A DNA stretch of 64,000 nt from Xylocopa sonorina (lineage: Eukaryota; Arthropoda; Insecta; Hymenoptera; Apidae), in assembly GCF_050948175.1 (NCBI RefSeq), contig NC_135206.1, positions 1,689,170 through 1,753,169 of the forward strand, in the 5' to 3' direction. The notes under the pieces are model-generated. The model ran no database searches. It worked only from the letters and a program-made list of their open reading frames with translations, and had not been told where the DNA came from. Position numbers and translations under genes: made by a program. Of this stretch, positions 22,955 to 34,154 are shown piece after piece. Each line of letters opens with the position of its first letter. Positions within the stretch are counted from its first letter, which is position 1.

Positions 22955-23965
22955 AAAATTTCTATGCGTAAATTTTTTAAGCGTAAAATTTCTAAGTGCA
23001 GATTTCTTAGTTTGAACATTCCAAGCGCAAGACTTCTAAGCTTGAAATTTCTACGTACAAGTTTTCTAAGCGTAAAATTTCTAAGTGCAAGATTTCTCAG
23101 CTTGAACTTTCCAAGCCCAAAATTTCTAAGCGTAAATTTTTCTAAACATAAAATTTCAAAAGCGCAAAATTTCAGAGCGTAAGTTTTTTAAATGTAAAAT
23201 TTCTAAGCGCAAGATTTCTCAGCTTGAACATTCCAAGTGCAAGACTTCTAAGCTTGAAATTTCTACGTACAAGTTTTCTAAGCGTAAAATTTCTAAGTGC
23301 AAGATTTCTCAGCTTGAACTTTCCAAGCTCAAAATTTCTAAGCGTAAATTTTTCCAAACAAAATTTCAAAAGCGCAAAATTTCAGAGCGTAAGTTTTTTA
23401 AATGTAAAATTTCTAAGCGCAAGATTTCTCAGCTTGAACATTCCAAGTGCAAAACTTCTAAGCTTGAAATTTCTACGCGTAAGTTTTCTAAGCGTAAAAT
23501 TTCTAAACGCAAGATTTCTCAGCTTGAATTTTCCAAGCGCAAAATTTCTAAACATAAAATTTCAAAAGCGCAAGATTTCTCAGCTTGAGCTTTCCAAGCG
23601 CAAAACTTCTAAGTTTGAAATTTCTACGCATAAGTTTTCTAAGCGTAAAATTTCTAAACGCAAGATTTCTTAACTTGAACATTCCACGCGTAAGAATTCT
23701 AAGCTCGAAATTTCTACGCGTAAGTTTTCTAAGCGTAAAATTTCTAAGCGCAAGATTTCTTAACTTGAACATTCCACGCGTAAGAATTCTAAGCTCGAAA
23801 TTTCTACGCGTAAGTTTTCTAAGCGTAAAATTTCTAAACGCAAGATTTCTTAACTTGAACATTCCAAGCGCAAGATTTCTCAGCTTGAACTTTCCAAGCG
23901 CAAAACTTCTGCGCGTAAGTTTTCTAAGCGTAAATTATCTAAACATAAAATTTCCAAAGCGCAAA
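22955..23965. repeat. Minisatellite type A, 15-bp units in 210-bp and 90-bp higher-order repeats
   Basis: Units follow the pattern CGTAAAATTTCTAAG / CGCAAGATTTCTCAG / CTTGAACTTTCCAAG. Block starts recur at about 23013, 23223 and 23433 (210 bp, 14 units), then at 23671, 23761 and 23851 (90 bp, 6 units). Because the unit is five codons long the array yields overlapping artefactual frames of 65-149 residues on both strands. I do not regard those as genes. Confidence 0.95.
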
Positions 23966-24286
23966 ATAGAGAACTGAACTAAAATTAAAACACGTAGACC
24001 CGATGACCTCAAGCATCGATTACTAATCCCATCGCCTTTCATAGAAACATATATCTGAACAGAAATGCCATGTCTTCTCACTCGAGGATAAGAGCTTAAT
24101 TTTTGTATTTGATTGTCAATGAAAACCAACAGTTTTTGAGTACAGGTTTAGAATCCTTTGTCGAGCTGTTTTTCGAATCGTGTCGTACGCATGTACAAAG
24201 CTTTCGGCGCGACATAAATCAGATTAGGGGGAATAAACAAACAGTGGAAGGCCGTCGCGAGAGTGTAGCATTTTTTCTATACTAAA

Positions 24287-24555
24287 ATGGCCTCGTCGAC
24301 GCTGAAAAGCACTCGCAAGACGTACAGCTTCGAGGAAAGGGAGATCCTGATAGCCTTGATAAACAAGTACGAAGATATCGAGGACAAAAAGTCGGACCCA
24401 ATATCGATGTACAAACGGAAATCAGCATGGTCTCAGTTGGCCAACGAGTATAACTCGATGGTCGGCCCACAGGGTGTCCGTTCGGCTGTGCAATTGCGAC
24501 GTTGCTGGGAGAATATGAAAGCGTGCAAACGTAATCGAGAGGAGAAGAAATTACG
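24287..24555 (+). CDS. Myb/SANT-like gene, exon 1
   Basis: Encodes the whole DNA-binding domain and ends in phase 2 at the donor ACG|GTACGT. A TA-flanked MITE begins only 15 bases into the intron (24571). Reading past the donor gives a false 103-residue ending. Confidence 0.8.
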
Positions 24556-27500
24556 GTACGTATTACATTATGGACCGTTTATTTTGAATGTAGTGTAAGT
24601 CCCTTTTAAACAAAAATGAAATATACTTACGTAATTGATGCTTAATTCAGTGTAAACTTTTTGCTTTATAACCAGTTAGTATTTTATATCTTAAAACTGT
24701 TTGCTTTATAACCAGTTAGTATTTAATATCTTAAAACTGTTTGCTTTATAACCAGTTAGTATTTAATATCTTAAAACTTTTTGCTTTATAGCCAGTTAGT
24801 ATTTAATATCTTAAAACTTTTTGCTTTATAATCAGTTAGTATTTAATCTCTTAAAAAATGCCAATGCTTTTGTTCGATTTAAATGTTGTGTCACGATGCC
24901 AAGCCTATTGTTTTCGAAAAATATAAGGATATGCAGCAGCTGTTACCTTATATACCTTCTGTGCATCATGAATATTTCAGAACACTGCCACAAGATTAAC
25001 AATATATAAATATAATTGACGTTCATAATAAAAAATGCTAATCCTATTTTATTTCTTGTTACCATTTATAAACAAAATTGGATTAATACGAGATATACTT
25101 TTTTGAGTAATATTTGTTACTTCAAAATTGAAATTAAATGATATTTACAATTGACTAATTATGAAAATGATGTATGTCCATTTGCAGCCTGGAAATCGTC
25201 AATTACTTTAGTTAAATTCGCCTAAATGAAATTTATATAATCAAATTACATATTGATAAATTAGTACAAACATTCCCATGCTTCGCGTAATTAACCTATA
25301 TTTTTTAATTGTCAGATCTGCTAACGTTCAATTTTCTCGAAACAAAAGAAAATGGACTTGCACCACTTTCAAAATAAACGGTTCATATATTTAATGGAAT
25401 GAATGCAATAGTTAATGCATTATGTCCTAAAATGAAAAATAGAAGCTTTAAGATATTTAAGTCTCACAGTAGAACATCAGATTGCGAAAAAAATCTTGTA
25501 AATTTGTAAAGGAATCATCGTGCCCGTCATCAAGTAGCACTTCAAAGGGATCCTGGCAACTGAAGCTGAAAATTCCAATCTAAATATAACGATTAGCATA
25601 AAATGATTAATCAGCAAGAATTAGTACAGTGCAAATAAATAAATAAATTTAAAAATAAATTTTCGAAGGCTTCAAAAGCCAATTTTATTGAATATTTTTT
25701 TTTTTTTTTTTGAAACGCTGGTATATGATTTCTCGCTATCGCTCAAACGTTTTCTAACATTTCTTCCTTTCATTTTCCGCCGCTCTCGAAAAATTTGTAA
25801 ACGTGCAGCCAAAATACAAGCACGTTTTTTTTATATAATTTTTTATATAATTTTATATAATAAATTTTATATAATTTTTATATAATTTATATAATTTTTT
25901 ATATACATTTTTTATAAACATAACAAATGATTTTATCGTGAACAGATTTTGGTAATTAATATTTACCAATGTTGAAACAGTTTTAATACATGCAGATAAC
26001 AGTTTCAGTGACGCCTCGTGATTAAAATTAACAAAAATGTTGTTACTGCAGGGAATTTGTTGCTTCTTTTTTGTAATTCTGTAAAATGAAGTAAATATGT
26101 GTAAAAAGAAAATTTTGTTGGATTTTTGGTTAAATAGATTCGAGGGAGTCGAGTGCAACGCTTATTGAGAGATTTTAGAGCAGTGATCAGCAACCTATGA
26201 CCTGTGGGTCACCTAGTGACCCATTGCGAAAATTTATAATTAATAATTTTATAATTAATAATTTTATAATTAATCATTTTGAAATTAACAATTTTATAAT
26301 TAATAAGTTTGCAATTAATAATTTAGTAATTAATAATTTTTTAATTAATAATTTTTAATTACCCCAAATCTCAAACCTTACAGGTATAACGAAACTGCAT
26401 CAAGAAAGCCATTAAAATTTTCTTAATTAAAATTCGTTATTCTCTTTTTGCATCTTTTTAAAAAATGATTAAATATTCCTTAATTAAATAGGGGTTTATT
26501 TTATTTACATGGTGATTAGTTTTCTGCTAACATTTTATAATTTCCTTCATTTGTAAATATAAATTTGATGATAATTTTTAATTCTGTATTTAAGGTACAT
26601 TGGAAATTTTTATTTTTTATTTCTAGAATATTTACATTTCCATAGAGAATTTCTAGCAAGAGAATTTTTCCATTTTCGTTTCCAAGTTCTGAGAGTCGAA
26701 GCTCTAAGACCTGAGGCTCTGAGCTTTGAAGTTTTGAGAGTTGAAGATCTGAGATCTGAAGTTTTGAGCTCTGAAGCTCTGAGCATTGAAGCTTTGAGAG
26801 TTGAAGCTCTCAGAGTTGATGTTTTGAGCTTTGAAGTTCTGAGAGTTGAAGTTAAGAACTCTGAAGTTCTGAACTTTGAAGCCTCTGAGAGTTGAAGCTC
26901 AGAACTATGAAGTTCTGAAAGTTAAAGTTCTGAACTTTGAAACTCTGGGAGTTGAAGCTTTAAGATCTGACGTTCTGAGGTTTGAAGCTTTGAGAGTTGA
27001 AGCTCTGAGATCTGAAGTTTTGTGCTCTAAAGCTTGGAGAGTTGAAGTTCTGACAGTTGAAGCTTTGAGAATTTGAAACTCTGAGATTTGAAGGTTTTTT
27101 TTTAGTTAAGTTTTGAACTCTGAAGTTTTGAGAGTTAAAGTTATACTTACATTGTATTTATAGACTAAATTTTCACAGTTTCTACGTTAACATGTTGAAA
27201 TAATCCAACAATATATAGCTATTAAATATCCTTTCACTTTAAATACATTATATCTGAACATTTTTCTTTATAGCGGCATTTCGAAAAGTTTTTGTCATCT
27301 GTCTAAAGATCGCGCGAAGTCGAAAAGTTGGGATAATGGAAATTCTATGCTGGAACTGCCTATGCCCACTGGAACTGTAGGCCTACCACCGAACGTCGTG
27401 TTCGAACCAAAAGAATCTGAACCGTTTACGTTGCAAAGTGTCTGCACTGTGAAACCATCAAACCAAATTTTGAAAGACGAAGGTAATTATAGAAATATAG

Positions 27501-30500
27501 AAAACAAACTGGTTTCCTTTTATTTTCATTTCCGCATCTTCCACCCCATATTTTGCTTTATACATTTTATAATTTACTTTTAAGTTTTTTTATTTCTTAC
27601 ATTTTTTATTTCTTAGACTTCTTATTTCTTAGATTTTCCATCTTTTTAGATTTCTTATTTCTTAGATTTCCCATTTTTTTAAATTTCTTATTTCTTAGAT
27701 TTCCCATTTTTTTAAATTTCTTATTTCTTAGATTTCCCATTTTTTTAAATTTCTTATTTCTTAGATTTCTCATCTTTTTAGATTTCTTATTTCTTAGATT
27801 TCCCATTTTTTTAGATTTCTTATTTCTTAGATTTCCTATTTCTTAGATTTCCCATTTTTTTAGATTTCTTATTTCTTACATTTCTTATTTCTTACATACC
27901 TTGTTTTTAACATTTCTTATTTCTTGCATTTCTTATATATTTCACGTGAAATATTTAACAAATTGGATCTCCTTATTTTAAAAAATCTGTTACACTTTGT
28001 TTGGGGGAAATTTTGAAAATAGACTATTTTTGGATAAGAACAATGTTTGCAATACATGTCTATCATATTTCCCTTTATTTTAAGGATTATTTGTAATTTT
28101 ATTAATTATTCTACGCTGCGTCGATGAGAAAAAAAACTGATACTAAAATTCTTCTTCTAAATATGAATTTTACATAAAGTAAAGTTACAAATTTCCAGAA
28201 ATTTCCATGCTTCCATCTCTTTTTTTCCAATCTGTTTTTAATTTACCCTTTTGCTTTCCATTTAAAAAAATTCTTCTCACCATATTAAGTTTCAAAAGTT
28301 ATCTAAAAACACTTTATATACTCACAATTTTCCAGTTTTCTCTGTTTTTATTAAAACATAATAAAATAATTAAGTCTTTTAAAACTGTAAAAAAATTTCA
28401 CGTCATTCTAATTATAAAATTTCATCTATTATTGATAGTTAAAATATTATTGTAAATATTATTGATAGATAAAATCTTGCATCATTCTTTTTATAAAATT
28501 TCATCTATTATTGATGGAAGATCATTAATATAATGATATTCTATAAATTTTTAATTATAATTACAGTAAAATCTGTTTGTGTGCGACTTTTTTCGTGCGA
28601 TTTATTTTTATGCGGTATATGAATCTCAGCAGTATTGGCACCAGTTTAATGTTTCCTATCAATGTACATATACATGTGTGGACGAGCTCTGATCACGTGG
28701 TCTTATTGACGACGATATATCTGGACTTCGCGATGCTTTGCTCATCATAGTACCAAAAAACAAATCAATTAAAATCCTATCTTCAAGCGACGAAAGCGAT
28801 TTTAGACCAATTCGTCAGAAGAAGATGCGCGTTTTGGATTACGACGAGTAGCAGCAAACTATTTAATGGAACTTGAAAACTTCTCCATGTGTATGTACAA
28901 TGAAGAATAAAATATTTCTACAATTTTTCCAGGTATAATTTAATTATTTCATTTAATGGAAAGTATTCTCTCATCTATTTTGTAAATAATTGATGTGTTT
29001 TCTAAGTGCGACTTTTTTTATGCGGTCCCTGTCTGCCGCATAAAAAGGATTTTAGGTGGTATATCGTACAAAGTTGTTTATTATATGCAAATATTAGTAA
29101 AATTTCCAAATACTTTTTTCTACGATTTCTTTTATGGGGTCCACCGCACAAAAACAGGTTTTACTGTATCTATTGCTAACTTTCCCTAGTAACAGAAAAT
29201 GTCTAATCTCAAATATTGCTATCTTCACCAGTGACTGGTGAATTGCTAGTCACCAGTGACTGACAGTATAAAATATGATAGTAAAGGTAAAAATTCTTTC
29301 CCTTTCTTCTTCTTCCTCTGATGAAGAAACAATGCGCACTCTATGCCGCCTTCTAGCAAAGATAATTTCGCTATTGTCACTTTCTGAATCTTGAACTGAC
29401 ATTCTGAGGGCTAAGAAATAACATTGCTGTACCAAGGTATCTGTGCACGCGGCCTGACGGGGAAGTCGCTATAAAACCGCGTGGCACTCAACGTGTAGTG
29501 CGTTCGACGTGTATACTCGTCGTGTAAAATAAAAAATTACCATTCACTATAAAAACTCTAAATCTCAATAAAATGTAATAAGAATATTATTTGATGGTAT
29601 GTTCCCTTTATATTACCAATGCGACCGCTGTGTACTTCGTATGGAGAGTATGGTAGAAAAAGAAAAACGGTGTGCGATAGTAACCCTCTGCACTCGAGGC
29701 CTTTTTCGCTTGCGCTAATCAGCAACTCGAGACGGTGTCGGCCAAATTCTGGGAACACTTTACAAATACTTTAAAAACATTTATAAATAAACAAACGTAT
29801 ACGAATAATAAAATTTCACCAGTTTATACATTTATATGTTGAAAACAACAAACTTTGTTACATATTACACTCTGTAATTAGTTTTGGTGTGATATTTTAT
29901 AAAACAGTGTCCTAGGTGCATCCCCTAGGTTTCTCAGGACACGTATCGCAGTAATACGTGACTTTTCGCCTACTTCCAGGCGTGCTACGGTCAGAACAAA
30001 CTTTGCAGTCCCTTTTTGGCCCTTTTACCATTATGTGGAGCTTCCCGTTAAGTCGGATTTCATCCGAATGTGACGTAGATGCTTACTGGCGATGCAGTCC
30101 TCTCAATTGTTCCACGAGTGTTTTGACATACCGCAGATGGCTCAGCGGCTTTTCCCCTTTCTTGATCTTTTCTTGTTTGTACAAAATGTACGAATTGATG
30201 AGGGAAATTTCCATGCTCCAAAAAAAAAGCTTGCGCCACCATTTGAGCGATTTTCGCAAAAAACAATATGTTGACGCATATTGGTCCGCCAGATCAACAC
30301 CACCCATATATTTTATATAATTCAGTGTACCACATTGGGTTTCTTGACCATGATATCGACACCACCTCGAGAAATTCTTCTGACCGTCGTCATCCCTCGT
30401 AGTTAAACAGGTGACAACCCTCTCGTCTTTCCACCCTAAAATTAACGTCTTGCCTTGTCGATACGCGACCGTGAGTGTTTTCGAAAAATTAGGCTTTTTT

Positions 30501-32379
30501 TTATTTCTTTGGCCAATTCTTTCCTGTTTGTCAAAATTGTTCCGGTAAGATCAGTTTGGATAATTCTTGAGCTATGATACAACTAGTGTAGTAGCGGTCT
30601 GTGTACATATGGTGCCCCTGAGCACCTGGAATTTTCTCCAACAACATTTGGTATAAGTGAATACCACGGGATTCGTGTTGATACTGGTAAATCGGGTCTG
30701 ACCAAGAGCTCTGTGATGAGTGATCCATAATACGGCAAAATGCAACAAATGTAGCCAGTTTTTGAGTCAGCTAGAGCATAAACTCTGATACCCCATTTTG
30801 TCGGCTTTTTCGGATTATATGCTATGAATGAAATTCGACCCTTGAATTTTACCGTTCATTCGTCCACACATATGTGTTCGCCCGGGATGAAATAGTCCAA
30901 AAACTTAGAGCTGACATATTCCAGAAAACAACTTACGCGTTGTAGGCGCGTTCGTGGATTGGTGTTGCTTGTTGGGATGGATTTTAGATGAAGCATCCAG
31001 AAGATTTGGCTGAATCTATCTCTGATGAATGTATCCGCATAAAAAGGAATATAACTAACGGCATTCTTCGACCAATATTCTTGCAAATTGGCCAACGGCA
31101 TTGTCCCCATGTTGATGATGACAGCAAGAAATGCCCAGAACTCTTCGAGGGTCACATCCGCCAAAACCAAATCCTCTCCAAAGATGTGCCGTTTGCTCGA
31201 AAAATGGAAAACGCAAGGAAACAAAGTTGTGATGTACGACCTGTGAAGTCGTACTTTGCGTAGTACCGTGCTTTGAAACATATCACGCATAGATAGCTCG
31301 AAATTTTGCAAACTATTTTCATATTTTTCTTGTTTATTCATGCTATCTTCAATTTTTCTTGTTTCTGTATTTTATTATTTTTTGACAATTTTCAAGCTTT
31401 TAGTAAGAATAATGTATTGAGAAACGAATTGTTAGTTTTCTTGGCGAATAAAAATGTAATCCTTCCTCGTTTTTCGTAGAATGTACCATTTGCCCTGCGT
31501 TCGACGTGTATACACGTCGTTGCTTGTTTTTAAATCCGCACCCTGTGCTGATCTTTTGAAACTAAATTCCACAATTAACTGATTAACAATAGAAATAATT
31601 GTAAACTTTCCCTAATAACAGAAAATTTCCAATCTCAAAGATTGCTGTGCTTAGCAATATTTTCTATTGCTAATATCTAAAAACAAGCCAAATGAATGCA
31701 ATCTTAGCAATAGTTTCTATTGCTAACTTTTCGTAGCAATAGAGAATTTCCAATCTTGAAGGTTACTATCTTAGCAATAATTTGTATAACATTACTAACG
31801 TTTCCTATCAATAGCAAATTTCCTTTTCATTTATTAAAAATTGTTATCTCAGTAATAGTTCATATTGCTAACATCCACAGGAATGCAAATGAATGAAAAT
31901 ACACTTGTTAATCTATTTTTGAAATCATTTCCTCGCGTCGTAACGTTATATTTGATTGAAAAATGCTTTTTGTCACCTCAGATTCCATCAACAGTAAAAT
32001 CGAAGCGAACTCGTTGCCACGTGGCCCAGTAAATGACAGTTTTGGTAAATACACGAAGGACGTGCACTCGTCTGTAGTCGAGCAACTAGGCAAAGGTGAA
32101 ACAGAGAAGAATCGTTTGCTGTTCAAATCGAACACAACCCAAACATTGGTCTCCCCGTCGATCGTGAACGAGCAGCCTCGCAGAACAAAAAGGTCTCACC
32201 ACAAAGAGGAGGAACTGCACGTGTTGGCTTTGTCGGAGGCGCAGATGAAAGTTGATATCGCGGCGATGTTGAAAGAGGAGGCCAGGATTAAATTAGAAGA
32301 GGCTCACTATCGCAAAGAAGAGGCGAGGCTGAGGATGCTTCTTTTCACGTACAAGCTTGACAGGGTAAAGGAAGATTGA
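24287..32379 (+). CDS. Myb/SANT-like (Myb_DNA-bind_5 type) DNA-binding protein, three exons, complete
   Basis: Joining 24287-24555, 27274-27482 and 31982-32379 gives one uninterrupted frame of 291 codons plus stop; introns are 2.7 and 4.5 kb, in phases 2 and 1. Residues 8-90 form a Myb/SANT-like helical domain (TYSFEEREILIALINKYEDI, KRKSAWSQLANEYNSMVG, LRRCWENMKACKRNREE) of the kind found in zeste/apontic-like and MSANTD proteins. The middle is proline-rich and unstructured. The last 65 residues are a KEEARIKLEEAHYRKEEARL coiled coil, the usual partner of this domain in insects. An in-frame TAG lies at 24266-24268 just upstream, and the ATG context is AAAATGG, which fixes the start. Role by family: a nuclear DNA-binding regulator; the target is unknown. 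Both introns are filled with transposons and minisatellites. Confidence 0.8.
24571..25385. mobile_element. TA-flanked MITE, copy A (815 bp), with internal 40-bp array
   Basis: TA at 24569-24570 and 25386-25387. The left end TGGACCGTTTATTTTGAATG and the right end CTTTCAAAATAAACGGTTCA are inverted copies of each other; the pairing continues to GTGNAAGTCC, about 38 bp. A second copy, in opposite orientation and half the length, is at 59447-59859. The size difference is due largely to an internal array and adjacent sequence. Termini and TA suggest Tc1/mariner-type mobilisation. No transposase. Confidence 0.8.
24654..24862. repeat. 40-bp tandem array, five units
   Basis: Unit TTGCTTTATAACCAGTTAGT followed by an AATATCTTAAAAC-type tail, five nearly identical copies. 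It lies inside the MITE and is absent from the MITE copy at 59.4 kb. Confidence 0.95.
25390..26170. other. Intron 1 sequence without recognisable element
   Basis: AT-rich, with a short TTTTATATAA-type repeat near 25830-25900. Nothing assignable. Confidence 0.4.
26174..26350. repeat. Possible hAT-type terminus followed by a 16-bp AT-rich array
   Basis: CAGTGATCAGCAACCTATGA resembles the CAGNGGTCNNCAACC start of many hAT elements, but I cannot find a matching opposite end. It is followed by units of the form AATTTTATAATTAATA up to about 26350. Confidence 0.35.
26690..27135. repeat. Minisatellite type B (15-bp GAAGCTCTGAGAGTT units), intron 1
   Basis: Units alternate GAAGTTCTGAGAGTT, GAAGCTCTGAGATCT and GAAGTTTTGAGCTCT. 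It is related to arrays at 46.6, 57.5 and 61.0 kb and, more loosely, to the CTTTCTGAGCTCTCAAAG arrays at 35.4, 38.8 and 42.4 kb. Confidence 0.9.
27274..27482 (+). CDS. Myb/SANT-like gene, exon 2
   Basis: Acceptor TTTCTTTATAG|CGGC, donor GAAG|GTAATT. It completes the split arginine codon and reads GISKSFCHLSKDRAKSKSWD then MLELPMPTGTVGLPPNVVFE. Phase 2 in, phase 1 out, matching both neighbours. Confidence 0.8.
27585..27935. repeat. 33-bp pyrimidine-rich minisatellite, intron 2
   Basis: Unit with core TTTCTTATTTCTTAGATTTC plus a CCATTTTTTTAA-type tail, about ten imperfect copies. The 33-bp period is 11 codons, which explains the repetitive open frames on both strands. Confidence 0.9.
28564..29166 (+). 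mobile_element. pogo/Tigger-type deletion derivative (603 bp)
   Basis: TA at 28562-28563 and 29167-29168. The left end CAGTAAAATCTGTTTGTGTG and the right end CACAAAAACAGGTTTTACTG are inverted copies; CAGTAAAAC-type ends are typical of Tigger. The + strand at about 28750-28848 still encodes a C-terminal tail (KILSSSDESDFRPIRQKKMR then VLDYDE and stop). Everything upstream of that in the transposase is deleted. Repeats of GTGCGACTTTTTT and ATGCGGT lie near both ends. Confidence 0.8.
29168..29235. repeat. Minisatellite unit split off by the piggyBac region
   Basis: AACTTTCCCTAGTAACAGAA and the following AATCTCAAATATTGCTATCTT match the units at 31590-31880, so the roughly 75-bp array once ran across the place where the piggyBac now sits. 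Confidence 0.6.
29250..29435 (-). pseudogene. Possible piggyBac transposase N-terminus fragment
   Basis: The frame encodes SVQDSESDNSEIIFARRRHR then VRIVSSSEEEEERER. Alternating acidic/serine and Arg-rich runs are typical of the disordered N-terminus of piggyBac transposases (compare 49830-50026). It lies beyond the C-terminal end of the piggyBac next door, so it belongs to another copy or a rearrangement. Confidence 0.35.
29500..31525 (-). mobile_element. piggyBac-like element, transposase broken (intron 2 of the Myb gene)
   Basis: On the - strand: 31341-30856 encodes the core start (DVTLEEFWAFLAVIINMGTM, IPFYADTFIRDRFSQIFWML) ending HICVDE, the first catalytic Asp. 30728-30531 gives MYTDRYYTSCIIAQELSKL, the second. 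30307-30083 gives MGGVDLADQYASTYCFLRKS, the third. At about 30050-29910 a Cys-rich domain is readable (CKVCSDRSTPGSRRKVTYYC then DTC). All three catalytic aspartates survive, but stops and shifts divide the gene into at least four pieces. Subterminal palindromes GACGTGTATACTCGTC (29506-29521) and GACGTGTATACACGTC (31503-31518) mark both ends; exact termini are not clear. Confidence 0.75.
31590..31880. repeat. About 75-bp tandem array, intron 2
   Basis: Imperfect units containing AATTTCCAATCTCAAAGATT and TTAGCAATAGTTTCTATTGC. One unit is separated at 29168-29235. Confidence 0.7.
31982..32379 (+). CDS. Myb/SANT-like gene, exon 3
   Basis: Acceptor CACCTCAG|ATTC; with the single base left from exon 2 it makes GAT and continues SINSKIEANSLPRGPVNDSF. 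Encodes the C-terminal coiled coil and ends at TGA 32377-32379. The ATG at 31963 lies in the intron. Confidence 0.8.
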
Positions 32380-32440
32380 AGAAAGTGAAATTACAATTTG
32401 GACGATGGACTTGTCCATTTGTTTCTTTTTTTCTCAGAGA

Positions 32441-32446
32441 AATAAA
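32441..32446 (+). terminator. Poly(A) signal AATAAA
   Basis: First AATAAA after the stop codon of the Myb gene, 62 bases downstream. Confidence 0.5.
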
Positions 32447-32529
32447 AAAAGAGGAATCCTCTTCGATGAAATATATACAATAATAGGCTATATTTGATAT
32501 GTTCGATATTCTTAATTAATGAGTTTATA

Positions 32530-33478
32530 TGTGCCCATAATTATGAAAGTGGTCTAAGTCATATATTTCTTGTTTCGAGATATTTAGTGAATTGCATTTG
32601 AATAAATGAAAAAATATTTTTACATTATGCGACCTTTTTATTCAGAATTTTATTTAATCTTGATTAATGGAAATTTATTGTGAATCTCATACGAAAATGT
32701 TATTTTTAAAGTTTGAATTGACTTGGACCATTTTCAAAATTAACTAAATGTCCTATAAATGACTTAAAGCAATAAAGAACTATGAATTTTATTATTTGAA
32801 ACAATAATTTTAATGAGATAATTCATGAACATTTGTTAATTATTTTAAAAAAGTAATCCATTTTTATCATTTCGAGTTTTGAAGATTCTTAAATCTTAAT
32901 GTTTTTCTTTCGTTACTGGTCTAGTGGTGGTGTATAATGGAAGTAGCTTAATATTTCCATATATTTTTGGTCTTCCTCTTTTAGGTGAAAGATCCAAAAC
33001 GTGGAATTCAGAATCATCTAGAGAAGTTTTATAGAACATTTTATAAGGTTCACATTTTCAAGAAAATGTATTTCTTCTTCTACACTTTTCTACCAATTCG
33101 TAATAATGCATCAGAGTTGTATAAGTAATTTGCTTTTTTCATTTTCATTTCTATCGACCCAAAATCACGGTCATTCGGAAGAAAGGAATGACTCGATACC
33201 AAAAATTTGTTAAATTATCGGTTTATTATTATATAATTTCTTTAAATTTTTCACTTAGACCACTTTCATAATTAACACTAGATGAAATAATAATATAATT
33301 TTGAAATTACAACCACCATGTAATGCGGTTCATTTTTGATGATATCGTAAAAATTGCATTGAATAAAATTTCATTTGTTTAAAATAATAATATTGTTTAA
33401 AATAATGTGCTGTGAAATAACTGATAAACTCATTTTTTTTCAATTTTGACATAGACCACTTTCATAAATATGGGCACA
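32530..33478. mobile_element. TA-flanked TIR element (949 bp)
   Basis: TA at 32528-32529 and 33479-33480. Left TGTGCCCATAATTATGAAAG and right CTTTCATAAATATGGGCACA pair almost perfectly; the match continues through GTGGTCTAAGTCA, about 35 bp in all. Internal GACTTGGACCATTTTCAAAA recalls the ends of the 24.57 kb MITE family. No transposase. It lies in the 3' flank of the Myb gene. Confidence 0.75.
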
Positions 33479-33832
33479 TAAGTGTATAAATAAAATAGAT
33501 TATAGATTATGGTTATAAAATATCATAGATTATGCAAAAATATGTATATACATGAATAAAATTGATTATGAAGTTTGAATATATTTTTTCTCTCTTCGAT
33601 GAAATATACAATAATAGGCAATATTCAATTTCTGTTATATCTTTTTATTATTATAGTAATTTCTTTCTAACTACAGTTGAAATCATAATAAACAAACGCC
33701 TGTAATTCTGTATTGCTACTTATGACTCACTGAACATTTTTTAACATCTAGTTTTAAAAACACTTTTATTTTTCTGACAATACTTTAAAGTCATAATAAA
33801 AATTTGAAAATGCCCATTAATACCTACAATTA

Positions 33833-34150
33833 TTAAATTTAATGTTACAGAAAATTTGCAATTTTTGCAATTATTAAACGTAATTTTATAGAAAATTTGC
33901 AATTTTTGCAATTATTAAATGTAATTTTATAGAAAATTTGCAATTTTTGCAATTATTAAATTTAATGTTATAAAAAATTTGGAGTTTTTGCAATTATTAG
34001 GTTTAATGTTATAGCAAATTTGCAATTTTTGCAATTATTGAATTCAATGTTATAGAAAATTTGCAATTTTTACATTACTAATGTAATGTTATAGAAAATT
34101 TGCAATTTTTGCAATTATTGAATTGAGTATTACAGAAAATTTGATTGAAG
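33833..34150. repeat. 41-bp tandem array
   Basis: Unit GCAATTTTTGCAATTATTAA followed by an ATGTAATTTTATAGAAAATTT-type half; about seven copies at exact 41-bp spacing in the well-preserved part. Confidence 0.95.
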
Positions 34151-34154
34151 GGAG

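Noticed and set aside
23224..23977. Overlapping frames encoding LSAKFLSLNFPS-type repeats
   Set aside because: Same artefact: five-codon repeat units of the type A minisatellite.
27553..27846. 97-residue hydrophobic FLFLRFPIFLN repeat protein
   Set aside because: Product of a 33-bp pyrimidine-rich tandem repeat in an intron.
31963..32379. Independent gene starting at ATG 31963
   Set aside because: The ATG lies in an intron; phase-matched splicing to exon 2 at 27482 explains the frame better.
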